DNA of 48,832 nucleotides. It comes from an uncultured Acidobacteriota bacterium. GTDB lineage: Bacteria > Acidobacteriota > Vicinamibacteria > Marinacidobacterales > SMYC01. Below are positions 17,073 through 26,096 of this stretch, piece by piece; position 1 is the stretch's first letter, and every line of letters begins with the position of its first letter. Where the stretch lies: NCBI GenBank assembly GCA_947259165.1, contig CAMYKY010000007.1, forward strand, positions 1 to 48,832. The letters are read 5' to 3'. The position numbers were made by a program, and so were the translations under genes. Under the pieces are notes generated by a model that saw only the letters and a list, made by a program, of their open reading frames with translations, had not been told where the DNA came from and searched no databases.

Positions 17073-17480
17073 CTAAGGCTCGCTTTCGGCGATCCGGAGT
17101 GCCTCCGCGACTCCGGCATAGTTGGCTGCGATGTCCACAGGATCAGCCTCTTTTCGCCAAAGTATCCATGGGACGTACTCTCTCAAGTAGCCGAACGCCA
17201 GGGTCAAATCCGGTCCCCACCGCCGGGTACCGAGATAGCTCGCGATAGCATGCGCTACGCGGTCCTTCTGCCTCCGATTCTGGGTGAACACCGTCGGAAC
17301 GCCGCGCCAGCCGATGCGCTCTTCGAGCTCGTTTTCGGGCAAGTACGCCAACTCGACGAGCTCGTGCTCCGAAAACCCGGTCAGAAACACGTACGGGAAA
17401 TCCCTGAGATTCTCGATGCTGACGCTCAACGGCATACTGGCCAACAAAAAGCCCAGAATCCAGTTCCGCCTCGTCGTCAT
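17073..17480 (-). CDS. Small exported protein of unknown function
   Basis: A 135-residue protein with an N-terminal hydrophobic segment after two Arg (MTTRRNWILGFLLASMPLSV), either a signal peptide or a membrane anchor. The rest is soluble and aromatic: FPYVFLTGFSEHELVELAYL, RRWGPDLTLAFGYLREYVPW. It is repeat-free and without Cys after the signal. No family was recognised. It lies 57 bp after the TonB receptor and 9 bp before the molybdopterin oxidoreductase on the same strand, so it probably belongs to the same transcript. Confidence 0.6.
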   Translation of the reverse strand: MTTRRNWILGFLLASMPLSVSIENLRDFPYVFLTGFSEHELVELAYLPENELEERIGWRGVPTVFTQNRRQKDRVAHAIASYLGTRRWGPDLTLAFGYLREYVPWILWRKEADPVDIAANYAGVAEALRIAESEP

Positions 17481-17537
17481 TTCTGCCCCCTCAGAGACAC
17501 CCGCATTCTACGTCAAATACCCCGAGAGCCGGAAACG

Positions 17538-19823
17538 TCAAAAGCCGTATTCGACCCCGGCGTAGAAACTCCGCCCCGGCTCGGCGATCCGCATCCTCGT
17601 AAACGGATTCGCAGCGTTGAGATGCGTCGCATATTGCTCATTGGTGAGATTGAGCAATCCCAAACGAACGCCGAGTCCGTCGGTCAGCGAGAAGCCGCCC
17701 CGGAGGTCGAGTCGCTCCCACGCGGGAGTCGGCATCTCGAACCGCGTCGTCGCGACTCGATCCTGGCTGCTGTTCGCGGTGAGCTCGAGCTCCGCCCAGT
17801 AACGCCCATCTTCGGTTTTGACCTTGCCGGCCAAAATGAACTTGAGCGGCGGAATTCCGAACGCTGGCTCCTCGAACGTCTCGTCTTGCGCCCAAACGTA
17901 GCTCAGCAATCCACGGAGCTCGAAGTTCGATGCAATCGGTGAGTTGGCGTAAGCCTCATACCCGTAAAACTGCGCATCCCCGTTGATGTAGCGGTAGACG
18001 ACGTCCGGGCTCAGTGGAAGCCGTTTGCGAACATCCGGATCCGGCACGACGGTGATGTAGTCTTTGATGCCGCGGCCGAAAACGTCGAAGCCCAACGTCG
18101 CACGGTGCGCGAGAAAACTCGTACCGATGTTCCATTCGAGGCTCCTCTCGGGCAACAGCGCAGGGTTTCCGAGAAACTCCGCCGCGTTTTGGAATTTCAC
18201 CGCAGGAAAACGATCCGAATAACGTTCCAGCGCGTTCGCGGTACGCACCGCACGGCCCACGCCCAACGATAGCATCCACCGAGGATCCAGTTGATAGGTC
18301 GCGTTCACGGCGGCGCTCACGTTAGTCTCGGTCTGATCGAGCTCGCCTTCCGTGTTCTCGGTGAAAAAGTCTGACACATCGCCCGCGGATGCGTCGACCC
18401 CGTCGACTCGTAACGTGCCACCTATTTGCGCCTTGCCCATCGAATAGATCACCTGAGCGTAACCGCCAATGTCGTTGATTTTCGCCTCGGGCCAGACAAT
18501 ATCGTCGAAGATGACCATGCCGTTCGACCGGCGCGAAACCGTTCGCTTCGCATTCTGCTCGAGGTTGTAGAAATCGAAGCCCACTTTCCAATGGATGTCG
18601 TCGGCGTCACGCGCAAAAAACGCACGGCCCCCAGTCGTGTCCGCCGACGCAGGCAGGTCGATTTGAAGTCCGAACGGAGGGACGCGGCCCGGCATATCCA
18701 GCGCCGTCGGCTTGTTGTCGTTGTTCATCAAGTGCTCTTTGTTGTTCACGAAAAACTGAGCGAAGAGCTGCCCGTCTCCTCCGCGATCCCAGTCGAAGTC
18801 GACCGAATGGGATTGCGTCTTGAAGAACGTCGCGTCGAGGATTCGGCCCGGGAAGTCGAGATCACGTTGCTCCTGGTATCCGCCTGAGTACTCGAGCGTC
18901 GTCTCGGGGTTCAGCAAGTATCCGAAGTCCCAACGGGTATCGAACGACTTGTAGCCCGCCGGCACCAACTCGCCCTCGCCGTCATCGTAGTCATTGCCAA
19001 TTCTCGTATTGTGCGACGCGGTGAACCTTAGCTTATCGTTACTACCGTACGCGGTGACGTAGCCGTCCGAGGTGTCACCGTTCGCGCCGTAGTTGTAGCC
19101 GAGCCGCCCCCCAGCCTGGAAGCTGCCGCTTCTGAAATTCGGCCGGATGGTCTCGAGCTGAATGGCGCTCATCGCTCCCGCGCCCCACGACAACGCATAC
19201 GGTCCTTTGACAATTCGAATGGACTGCACCGCGTGCGGGCTCAAATGGCTGATGTCCGAGTCCATGCGCGCCGGACCCGCGGCGAACGTTCGCGTCCCAT
19301 CGACGAACATAGCCACCTCGGACTCCTGGAGGCCGCGGATCGTAGGATCCATGTTGATAGCCCCTCGCCGCGAGGAAAAATTCGACGGCTGTTCGCGCAT
19401 GAACTCTCCGACGTCTTGCGCAACCTGATTCTCCATCTGCCGTCCTTCGATTTCGGTGTCGATCGCGAGCTCGGGCATGGTTGCCCGTACGCTGACTTGT
19501 TGAACAAACGTCGCGAGCTCGAGCTGAACTACGAGCGCTGCCGATGACGGCAACGTGACGTCGACATTGGACACGGCGAACCCTCGTGCGTCGGCCGATA
19601 CGCGATAAGGACCGGGGCTCAGACCAGCGAAGCGGAACGCTCCACTCGCGTCGGTTTCAACGCTTGCCTCGAACGCTCCATCCTCCGAGCGTATCGAGAC
19701 CGCGGCGCTGAGAATCGCTGCGCCCGTCGAATCCTCGACGCGGCCTTCGAGAGTGAGATCGTCCTGCGCAACCGCGGCCGTCGCCAGGCACGCGAACAGA
19801 CACAACTTCCAAACAAGATTCAT
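17538..19823 (-). CDS. TonB-dependent receptor with carboxypeptidase-regulatory domain
   Basis: A 761-residue outer-membrane receptor. The signal peptide MNLVWKLCLFACLATAAVAQ is followed by a CarboxypepD-regulatory beta-sandwich (about 24-105, LEGRVEDSTGAAILSAAVSI). The plug domain (about 120-240) has IRGLQESEVAMFVDGTRTF and IRIVKGPYALSWGAGAMSAI. The barrel ends in Phe (FYAGVEYGF). The plug stretch GPARMDSDISHLSPH aligns by eye with the CPxxMDPP stretch of OprC/NosA copper receptors, but the Cys is missing. A metal or metallophore substrate is therefore a suggestion only; the Cys/His-rich secreted protein encoded just upstream points the same way. A Shine-Dalgarno-like GAGGAG lies ahead of the ATG. 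Confidence 0.88.
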   Translation of the reverse strand: MNLVWKLCLFACLATAAVAQDDLTLEGRVEDSTGAAILSAAVSIRSEDGAFEASVETDASGAFRFAGLSPGPYRVSADARGFAVSNVDVTLPSSAALVVQLELATFVQQVSVRATMPELAIDTEIEGRQMENQVAQDVGEFMREQPSNFSSRRGAINMDPTIRGLQESEVAMFVDGTRTFAAGPARMDSDISHLSPHAVQSIRIVKGPYALSWGAGAMSAIQLETIRPNFRSGSFQAGGRLGYNYGANGDTSDGYVTAYGSNDKLRFTASHNTRIGNDYDDGEGELVPAGYKSFDTRWDFGYLLNPETTLEYSGGYQEQRDLDFPGRILDATFFKTQSHSVDFDWDRGGDGQLFAQFFVNNKEHLMNNDNKPTALDMPGRVPPFGLQIDLPASADTTGGRAFFARDADDIHWKVGFDFYNLEQNAKRTVSRRSNGMVIFDDIVWPEAKINDIGGYAQVIYSMGKAQIGGTLRVDGVDASAGDVSDFFTENTEGELDQTETNVSAAVNATYQLDPRWMLSLGVGRAVRTANALERYSDRFPAVKFQNAAEFLGNPALLPERSLEWNIGTSFLAHRATLGFDVFGRGIKDYITVVPDPDVRKRLPLSPDVVYRYINGDAQFYGYEAYANSPIASNFELRGLLSYVWAQDETFEEPAFGIPPLKFILAGKVKTEDGRYWAELELTANSSQDRVATTRFEMPTPAWERLDLRGGFSLTDGLGVRLGLLNLTNEQYATHLNAANPFTRMRIAEPGRSFYAGVEYGF

Positions 19824-19892
19824 GACGTGGACTCCTCGAGAAAAACAAACACCGGCAATCGCACGGTATGCGATTGCTAATTTCGTTGTTGG

Positions 19893-20345
19893 TTACAGGT
19901 GCGGCGTTGTTTCTATGGGAGGTCCGCGGGGTGAGGCTGGGGTCTCTAGCTCGCCACTCTCGTCGGCGAAGACGGACGTCCGAGGAGCGGCGCGGCTCGT
20001 TCGAACGGCGCCCGCCTGCTGGCGACGGGTCGCTCCAACGGACTGCGATCGCGCGTGCGACAACACCCCGCAGGTTTCACGACAGGAGTCGGACGGAGGC
20101 TCGACGGCGGTGATGAAAAGATCGACCACCGGTTCGTGCATATGGGAACCATGAGAACCATGTTCGGAGACGTCCGCATCCTGGGTCGCGTCTCGATGCC
20201 CTCGGCCACGCTCGCAAAAATCCTGTTCTTCGCAGCACGCGTGAGAGCAATGGGCTCCACCGAGAGAAACGAGGCTCCCACTGACACCCGGGGCGAGCCC
20301 GAGGATGAGCACGAAGGCTAGCAACCGCCGTGACTCGTTCATCAC
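19893..20345 (-). CDS. Secreted Cys/His-rich protein, possible metal binder
   Basis: About 150 residues. A signal peptide (RRLLAFVLILGLAPGVSG) precedes a cluster rich in Cys and His: GAHCSHACCEEQDFCERGRG, then HGSHGSHMHEP, then SCRETC. The C-terminal third is Arg/Ser/Pro-rich and looks disordered. Such clusters bind soft or borderline metals such as copper or zinc; no defined family was recognised. The GTG at 20345 is directly followed by ATG at 20342, which is probably the true start. It sits 9 bp after lspA and 69 bp before the TonB receptor on the same strand, the position typical of periplasmic accessory proteins of metal uptake. Confidence 0.65.
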   Translation of the reverse strand: MMNESRRLLAFVLILGLAPGVSGSLVSLGGAHCSHACCEEQDFCERGRGHRDATQDADVSEHGSHGSHMHEPVVDLFITAVEPPSDSCRETCGVLSHARSQSVGATRRQQAGAVRTSRAAPRTSVFADESGELETPASPRGPPIETTPHL

Positions 20346-20354
20346 GCGACCAGT

Positions 20355-20846
20355 CTAGCCCAACTCGCGCGAACCAGTCGGCGGTGCGAAAGACGCAGCC
20401 AGGAGCGCGACGAGCCCAAAGACGATGGCGGCATCGGCGAGATTGAAAATGCCCGTTCTGAGCTCTCCGACACCAATCCGCAAAAAATCGATAACGCGGC
20501 CGTCGCGAAGTACTCGGTCGATGAGGTTTCCGAGGCCCCCGCCAACGATCAGCGACCACCCAACGAGCTCTAACCTGCTCTCCGCTCGATGGAGCTTGAC
20601 GACGAACAGGGCGAGCAACGCAGAGACGCCGACGGTGAACAACCAGAAACGCGCGGTCTCGGTGAGACGGGCCCCGAGTCCCAGGAAGGCACCGGAGTTT
20701 TCCGCATACAAGAAGACGACCGAGCCACCCATGTACGGGTGAGGTCCCAGCCCTTCAAGAAGCTCGGCGGCGAGCCGCTTCGAAGTCTGGTCGCAGGCGA
20801 CCGTCAACAACAGGAGCGGGATCACGAAGAGCCAGCGGCGTCTCAC
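20355..20846 (-). CDS. lspA: Lipoprotein signal peptidase (signal peptidase II)
   Basis: A 163-residue inner-membrane aspartic protease that removes signal peptides from prolipoproteins after Cys lipidation. Four hydrophobic helices are visible (5-18, 67-84, 96-108, 135-152). The family motifs are all present: DQTSK near the N-terminus, AENSGAFLG, GGGLGNLIDR, and the two catalytic Asp residues Asp120 (RVIDFL) and Asp138 (IFNLADA). Length is normal. It follows ogt by 13 bp and precedes the Cys/His protein by 9 bp, so it is mid-operon. Substrates in this window would include the lipobox proteins at 12705 and 31327. Confidence 0.95.
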   Translation of the reverse strand: MRRRWLFVIPLLLLTVACDQTSKRLAAELLEGLGPHPYMGGSVVFLYAENSGAFLGLGARLTETARFWLFTVGVSALLALFVVKLHRAESRLELVGWSLIVGGGLGNLIDRVLRDGRVIDFLRIGVGELRTGIFNLADAAIVFGLVALLAASFAPPTGSRELG

Positions 20847-20859
20847 GAAACTTCCTCAA

Positions 20860-21357
20860 TCACGGAGCGGAACATTTTTCCGTCGTGCATTGCTCGAGCT
20901 CCAAAAGACGCCGTTTCGTTTCGAGACCGCCGCCATATCCGGTGAGATCGCCGTTTTTTCCTAGCACCCGGTGGCAGGGAATGATGACCGAGACCGGATT
21001 TTGCCCGTTGGCCGCACCGACCGCACGAAAGGCTCGAGGCCGCCCCACACGACGAGCGAGCTCGGTATAGCTGACGGTCTTGCCGAAGGGGATCGCAACG
21101 AGCTTCCTCCAAACGCGCTGTTGAAACTCGGTTCCGCGAGGATCTAGCGGCAAATCGAAACAATCGCTCTTGCCGGTGAAGTAGGCGTCGAGCTGTCGTT
21201 TCGTCTCTCGCAGCAGCGCGTCCCGGTTAGCCTCGACCCAGTCGGGAAGCGGAGTCGATCGTTGCCGCCCGCGCGCGAAGGCAAGCCACGTTAGCCCCTT
21301 CTCATCGCCCGCAATCAAGACGCGGCCGAACGGGCTATCGATATAGCGATACTTCAT
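20860..21357 (-). CDS. ogt: Methylated-DNA--protein-cysteine S-methyltransferase
   Basis: A 165-residue suicide DNA-repair enzyme that transfers the methyl group from O6-methylguanine to its own cysteine. The active-site motif is IPCHRV with Cys128. The helix-turn-helix region contains FQQRVWRKLVAIPFGKTVSY, and AVGAANGQNP supplies the Asn hinge. The N-terminal ribonuclease-like domain (1-75) is short, as in Ogt. Its ATG overlaps the pentapeptide-protein stop (ATGA, 21354-21357), showing translational coupling. A Cys-rich tail (EQCTTEKC) follows the last helix and is not part of the standard fold. Confidence 0.95.
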   Translation of the reverse strand: MKYRYIDSPFGRVLIAGDEKGLTWLAFARGRQRSTPLPDWVEANRDALLRETKRQLDAYFTGKSDCFDLPLDPRGTEFQQRVWRKLVAIPFGKTVSYTELARRVGRPRAFRAVGAANGQNPVSVIIPCHRVLGKNGDLTGYGGGLETKRRLLELEQCTTEKCSAP

Positions 21358-22865
21358 GAAACGGACGCGAGTTTTAACTCCAGCGGCCCGAGCACACTCT
21401 TCGCGAAGGTTTGGACGAGGTGGTCTGTATCGCGATAGCGGTAAGGATCTTTACCCCAAATGCCGGGAAGCTCCACGAGCTCTTCTCCTTCCGGCATGAT
21501 AGCTTGATGCGGCAGCCCCCGAAGAGAAACACCGAACGGCTGGATGTCGCTCATAAACTCGCGACTCCCAGCAAGATCCGGGATGATGAACCGAGCGAGG
21601 TGCGCCAGGTTCTCGATCACCGCGCGCAGTTTTGCGCCCACGGGATTTTCCAGATCGATGGTGACCGGTGCGTAGCGCCGGCCTCTAAGCTGGTCACGGA
21701 CAGCATCGAGATGGGGACGGCGCCATTCCGGAAAGCGACCGAGCACCAGCACCATTCTCAACGAGTTCGGTGCAATGAGCTCGCGCCACCGCGCCTTCAT
21801 GAGGAGCGTCTCGAGAAGCTGGACCATCTCCAGATCGTCGACAAGAATGGCCGCTTCGTCCGCCGGCGTGAGCGCAAGATTCGACGTGACGGCGCCATCT
21901 TGCCGGAGCCCCGATAGCGTGACTCCGTCGAGTCGGCAATCCTGCAGCACTGCCTGCTCGAGATTGCAGTCCATGAACAGGGCGCGCGACATCCGGCACC
22001 GCGCCAGCTTGGCACCCCCGAAATTCGTTCGCACCAACTCGGCTTCCACCAGGCTCGCGCCGGTGAGGTCTGATTTCGAGAAATCCGCTTCCTTCAGACA
22101 CGCCCGATTCAGATTCACCTGGCTCAAGTCAGCGCCTGCGAAACGGCTTCGTTCCAGCCGAGCTCGTTCGAGATTGGCGAGGGGTAACTGTGCCCCGCTC
22201 AAGTCGGCCTGCATCAGCTCCGCCGCCACCAGACTCGCCCCCGTGAGGTTCGCGTCGTAAAGAATCACCCGTTGCAGATGCGCACGAGCCGCTTCGGTTC
22301 GGGTCAGGTCGGCCCCTCGCAGGTTCGCCATCGACAAGCGAGCCCCCTCGAGATTTGCGCCCGGCAGCTTGGCCCCCTCGAGACTCGCCGCCGAGAAAAC
22401 CGCTCCCTTCAAGTTCGCGACCGGGAGCTGGGCCCCATCGAGCTGGGCCTTCGATCCGTTCGCCATCTGAAGCTGGACCCCGGAAAGATTGGCGCCCCTC
22501 AAACGAGCCGAGACCAGGTTCGCACGGGTGAGATCTGCACCCGTCAGGTCTGCGTCGTTCAGAGTGGCCTCTCCGAGCTGAGCGCCAGTCATGCGGGAAC
22601 GGTGAAGGGTGGCGCCGTCGAAATGAGCCCCCCGGGCCTCGACCTGGGAGAGTTGCGCGTCCGTTAGGATGGCGCCTTCCAGCTTGGCCTCGGCCAGGTT
22701 AGCCCCGGTGAGATTGGCGCCGCGGAGATCCGCCTCGCGTAGATCGAGGCTCGAAAGGTCCGCACGAGACAGATCCGGCGTGCGCGCGTCAGGGCCCTCG
22801 TCCCGATAACGATTCCAGGCCTCCGGTCCCCGGCGCAATATTTCCAGCAGTTCGGGCTCTGCCAT
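21354..22865 (-). CDS. Pentapeptide-repeat protein with a C-terminal TIR-like domain
   Basis: A 503-residue protein. Residues about 30-325 are an almost unbroken run of roughly 58 pentapeptides of the A(D/N)LXX type (LSSLDLREADLRGANLTGA and so on), predicting a long right-handed quadrilateral beta-helix. Residues about 330-500 form a separate alpha/beta domain: ILVDDLEMVQLLETLLMKA, RMVLVLGRFPEWRRPHLDAV, PVTIDLENPVG, LAHLARFIIPDLAGS and PHQAIMPE. This order of strands and helices is like the TIR/nucleoside-deoxyribosyltransferase folds attached to pentapeptide proteins in other bacteria. No enzymatic residue can be assigned with confidence. There is no signal peptide, so it is cytoplasmic. It is the first gene of the ogt-lspA operon. 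Signalling or defence are possible but unproven roles. Confidence 0.8.
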   Translation of the reverse strand: MAEPELLEILRRGPEAWNRYRDEGPDARTPDLSRADLSSLDLREADLRGANLTGANLAEAKLEGAILTDAQLSQVEARGAHFDGATLHRSRMTGAQLGEATLNDADLTGADLTRANLVSARLRGANLSGVQLQMANGSKAQLDGAQLPVANLKGAVFSAASLEGAKLPGANLEGARLSMANLRGADLTRTEAARAHLQRVILYDANLTGASLVAAELMQADLSGAQLPLANLERARLERSRFAGADLSQVNLNRACLKEADFSKSDLTGASLVEAELVRTNFGGAKLARCRMSRALFMDCNLEQAVLQDCRLDGVTLSGLRQDGAVTSNLALTPADEAAILVDDLEMVQLLETLLMKARWRELIAPNSLRMVLVLGRFPEWRRPHLDAVRDQLRGRRYAPVTIDLENPVGAKLRAVIENLAHLARFIIPDLAGSREFMSDIQPFGVSLRGLPHQAIMPEGEELVELPGIWGKDPYRYRDTDHLVQTFAKSVLGPLELKLASVS

Positions 22866-22989
22866 GGGCAGGCATTGTATCCGGAACTGGAGCTCCGCGT
22901 CTTCGATTAATCAGGAAAGAGTGCCGGCCGGCAGGCTCCCATCAGGAGGCCGTGAAGGCTTCTTTCACCAGGGAGGCACCGGTTAAGGG

Positions 22990-24933
22990 TCACGGCGTCG
23001 GAAAGAGCGCGCGGACCGAAGAGCCCTTGTCGAGCTTGCTCACCAGCGTCACCGCGCCTCGGTGAGCCCGCATCACCCCGAGTACCGTCGCGAGACCGAG
23101 GCCACGGTGCTGAGCCTTCGTACTGAAGAAGGGCACGAAACTCTTCGCCAACGTTTCCTCGTCCATGCCTACGCCAGTGTCGGTAACTTCGAGGTACACG
23201 TAGCTTCCTGGCGATTTCCCCTGCCCCAAGTAGGCATGCGCAAGCGCCGCGGCATCGAGCTCCATCGTCCCCGTCGAGATCTGCACCCTGCCGCCGCCCT
23301 CCCCAAGCGCCTCGGCGGCGTTGTTCGCGAGCGCGAGGACGAGGTCCCGGATGAGCCGCGCGTCGCCGCGCACGAGCGGGAGCGAATCGGACACCGCCGG
23401 AAGCTCCATCGAAACGTCAGGGAGCACCACCGAGCGAAGAGAATGTTCGAGGTCCGAGAGGACCGCACCGAGTTGAACACGGTGGCTGTCGACTTGTCCG
23501 TTGCCGGAAAAACTCGACAGCGTGTTGGCCAGAGCACTCGCATCGAGAGCGGCTTCCTCGATCTCTTCCACACCTTGGCGCAGTGGCGAGTCGACCGGCA
23601 GCTCCGAGAGCGCGACACCGGTTTGAGAAAGAATGCCCGCCATGAGAGGCTCCACGGCGCATGCGACCCCCTTCGCCAACAGCTCCATCCCCTCGACCTT
23701 CTCGAGGCGATGATACTTGGCCCGCTCAGCCTCCGTTCGTTCGTGGTCCAGAGCGAGTTTTTCGTTTTGTTGCTTGAGCTGCACGATCTCGGCTTGAAGA
23801 CGCTGTTGCACCTCTAGCTGAGCGACTCGATGTTGATCAATTCGGGCCACTGAGTCGCGAGCCTGACGCAGCTGCGTCTCACGCCGATCGGTCACGTCGC
23901 GCAGGATTCCAATCCCACCGAGGATCTCGCCGCTTTCTTCCGTCAGCGGTGAGTAGTGGCCATCGAAGTAGATCTGACCACCCGTTTCGCCGTGAGTGAA
24001 CCCACGATTGCGTGACGTCGTCGTGGTCCCGGCGAGCGCATCGCGAAAATACCGGTCTTCCCCTAGCTCCTTGAGCTGGGGGATCGCGTCGAAGGCGTTT
24101 TTCCCGAGAAGGGCGTTCCGCCGTATTCCCAACATGCGCTCCATCGCCGGATTCCAGTAGGTGATGTTGAAGCTACGGTCGAACGCCATAATGCCGTCGA
24201 CGCTCTTGTGGACGAGGCGACTGAAGAAACCCCATTGTCGACGGAGACGGTTTTCCAACCGTTTGCGTTCCGTGATGTCCCGGGTCACGAGCAGCAAAAG
24301 CTCCTCATTGTCGACCGTGGCGAATCCGATAGAGGCTTCTACCGAGAACCGCGATCCATCGCGTCGGCGGTGAACGCCTTCGAGGTAGGTAACGTCGTGC
24401 CCGTTGCGGATACCCTCGACCCAGTCGTGCCAGGCGCTCGCGGGTGTCAACGGCAGGCCCACTTCGATGTGATTGAGCGATAACTCGAGAAGCTCCTCCC
24501 GCGAATAACCAAGCACTCGAGTCGCCGTCTGGTTCACATCGAGGAAGCGACCGGTGTAAGGCTCCACGACGAGAATCGACTCTCCCGACTGGTCCAAGAG
24601 CTTGCGGAAGCGTTCTCGCTCGAGCTCGAGCCTCTTTTTTGTGGTGATCTCCTGAAACACCGCCATAACGTCTTGCTGGTAGTGCTCCAGGTCGTCCAGG
24701 GTCCGGGTGGCCTCCACGGTCGCTCGAATCGAGCGTTCGAGGCGGTCGGCGTTGAGTTGGGACTCGTCTCGATCGAGCTTCTGGGAAAGGGCCGCCAGAG
24801 TCTCTCGGTTCAAGGGGTGAGCAGACTGACCCTCCAGATTCAGGAGAATCCGCCGAAATTCCCGCAGATGCCCGAGATAATCATCCAAAACCCACCCCCT
24901 GACGAGCGATGACCCCACTCGTGAGGACCCCAC
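22990..24933 (-). CDS. PAS-domain sensor kinase with Cys in place of the phospho-accepting His
   Basis: A 647-residue protein without membrane segments. A helical N-terminus (1-105) is followed by PAS domain 1 (about 110-225, SGESILVVEPYTGRFLDVNQ), PAS domain 2 (about 238-355, DGIMAFDRSFNITYWNPAME), a coiled coil (about 365-405) and a HisKA/HATPase core. The N box (LALANNAAEAL), G1 box (DTGVGMDEET), F box (FVPFFSTK) and G2 box (GLGLATVLGV) look intact. The dimerisation helix reads LLAKGVACAVEPLMAGIL where kinases of this type have GVAHDFNNLL; the phospho-accepting His is Cys425 (codon 23661-23659). It may bind ATP without autophosphorylating in the usual way. No response regulator adjoins. 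The GTG at 24933 is the longest start; the true N-terminus may be later. Confidence 0.85.
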   Translation of the reverse strand: MGSSRVGSSLVRGWVLDDYLGHLREFRRILLNLEGQSAHPLNRETLAALSQKLDRDESQLNADRLERSIRATVEATRTLDDLEHYQQDVMAVFQEITTKKRLELERERFRKLLDQSGESILVVEPYTGRFLDVNQTATRVLGYSREELLELSLNHIEVGLPLTPASAWHDWVEGIRNGHDVTYLEGVHRRRDGSRFSVEASIGFATVDNEELLLLVTRDITERKRLENRLRRQWGFFSRLVHKSVDGIMAFDRSFNITYWNPAMERMLGIRRNALLGKNAFDAIPQLKELGEDRYFRDALAGTTTTSRNRGFTHGETGGQIYFDGHYSPLTEESGEILGGIGILRDVTDRRETQLRQARDSVARIDQHRVAQLEVQQRLQAEIVQLKQQNEKLALDHERTEAERAKYHRLEKVEGMELLAKGVACAVEPLMAGILSQTGVALSELPVDSPLRQGVEEIEEAALDASALANTLSSFSGNGQVDSHRVQLGAVLSDLEHSLRSVVLPDVSMELPAVSDSLPLVRGDARLIRDLVLALANNAAEALGEGGGRVQISTGTMELDAAALAHAYLGQGKSPGSYVYLEVTDTGVGMDEETLAKSFVPFFSTKAQHRGLGLATVLGVMRAHRGAVTLVSKLDKGSSVRALFPTP

Positions 24934-25147
24934 CGGATCCGACCGCGTAAATCCGCCAGTGCCTCAGCATGACGTCGCGCTCGGTCCGGAATTTCCTCTA
25001 CCAACCATGCACCACCCCGGTCGGTGGCGCCCCCCGTTCCCGCTCCCCCAACCGGAAGCGGACCGGCGAGAATGTACCTCGACCATCCCCCGGGAATCAA
25101 CTTGCCTCCGGACCGCTCGGCCCGCTAACCTCCAACAGGACATCTAC

Positions 25148-26008
25148 ATGGTTAATCGTCGACAACGCTTCCTCGTGGTTCTATGCGCATGCGTCTCGTT
25201 GTCGGCGGCAGCGAATGGCGACGATCCGGACACGAACTTGGCGCGATGGTACGAAGAAGTCGGGCCGCCACGGCCCTCCGAGCCGTTCGGCCGCTACCTT
25301 GCAAGGACAGCACGCGTAAAACACGGAGTGAAATACGAGGAAGTTTCTCCGGAGATCGGCCCGGAGACGTTGCGCGTCGAGCTCGATGCTTTCGAGTGCG
25401 TCTCATTCATCGAGTCGTCCCTAGCCGTAGCCCGCTGCGGATGGTCCGCCGACCCCACACAAAGCTGCTTCGTCCGCGAGCTCGAAGCGACTCGGTATCG
25501 TAGTGGTGAGATGGGCGACTACGCGAGTCGCCTGCATTACTTCGTCGATTGGATCGCCGACAACGAACGTCGAGGACGCCTTTCGAACGTGACCGCCTCC
25601 TTGGGAGGCGAGCCAATGCAGAAGGATTTCTTTTACATCAGTCAGCGAGAGCTGAAGCGGACGTCCATCGATGCAAGCCAGCTCGCATCCTTGACCGATG
25701 CTATCGAGTCGACGGAGGCGCGCTTGAGCGCGACAACGCACTCGGTACTATCCCGGGAAAACGCTCCTGCGGTTTTGAACGAGCTACTCGACGGCGACCT
25801 CGTCGCCTTCGTGCGCGAGCGTCCCGGACTTCTCGTTCACCACGCCGGTCTCGTGTACTGGGCCGGCGGGACGCCCCGATTACTCCACGCCTCGAGCTAC
25901 CACGGCCGCGTGGTCATCACCGTGCGCGATGTGACGAACTATCTCCTCAGACGCTCCGAACGGCGAGGCGTTATCGTCGCCCGCCCGACAACTCCACAAG
26001 AACATTGA
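25148..26008 (+). CDS. DUF1460 family putative N-acetylmuramoyl-L-alanine amidase
   Basis: A 286-residue exported protein; residues 1-24 are a signal peptide (RRQRFLVVLCACVSLSAAA). The DUF1460 fold is related to NlpC/P60 cysteine peptidases. The nucleophile segment is LDAFECVSFIES with Cys84, followed by YRSGEMGDYASRLHYFVDWI, HHAGLVYW and LLHASSYHG. Members hydrolyse peptidoglycan or muropeptides in the periplasm. The ATG at 25148 (MVNRRQRF) is used because it gives a signal peptide; the frame remains open upstream. It is divergent from the PAS kinase, with about 210 bp between starts that should hold both promoters. Confidence 0.85.
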   Translation: MVNRRQRFLVVLCACVSLSAAANGDDPDTNLARWYEEVGPPRPSEPFGRYLARTARVKHGVKYEEVSPEIGPETLRVELDAFECVSFIESSLAVARCGWSADPTQSCFVRELEATRYRSGEMGDYASRLHYFVDWIADNERRGRLSNVTASLGGEPMQKDFFYISQRELKRTSIDASQLASLTDAIESTEARLSATTHSVLSRENAPAVLNELLDGDLVAFVRERPGLLVHHAGLVYWAGGTPRLLHASSYHGRVVITVRDVTNYLLRRSERRGVIVARPTTPQEH

Positions 26009-26096
26009 TTTCCGGTACATAATGTCGAGTTGACTGGCCGATAGCCGAAGGCAAATGAAACTAACTATGAGCTCAGACCGTATACCTGTTCGATTT

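Noticed and set aside
16515-17942. Plus-strand frame of 475 codons opposite the oxidoreductase and TonB receptor genes
   Set aside because: It crosses three convincing minus-strand genes and shows no family motif.
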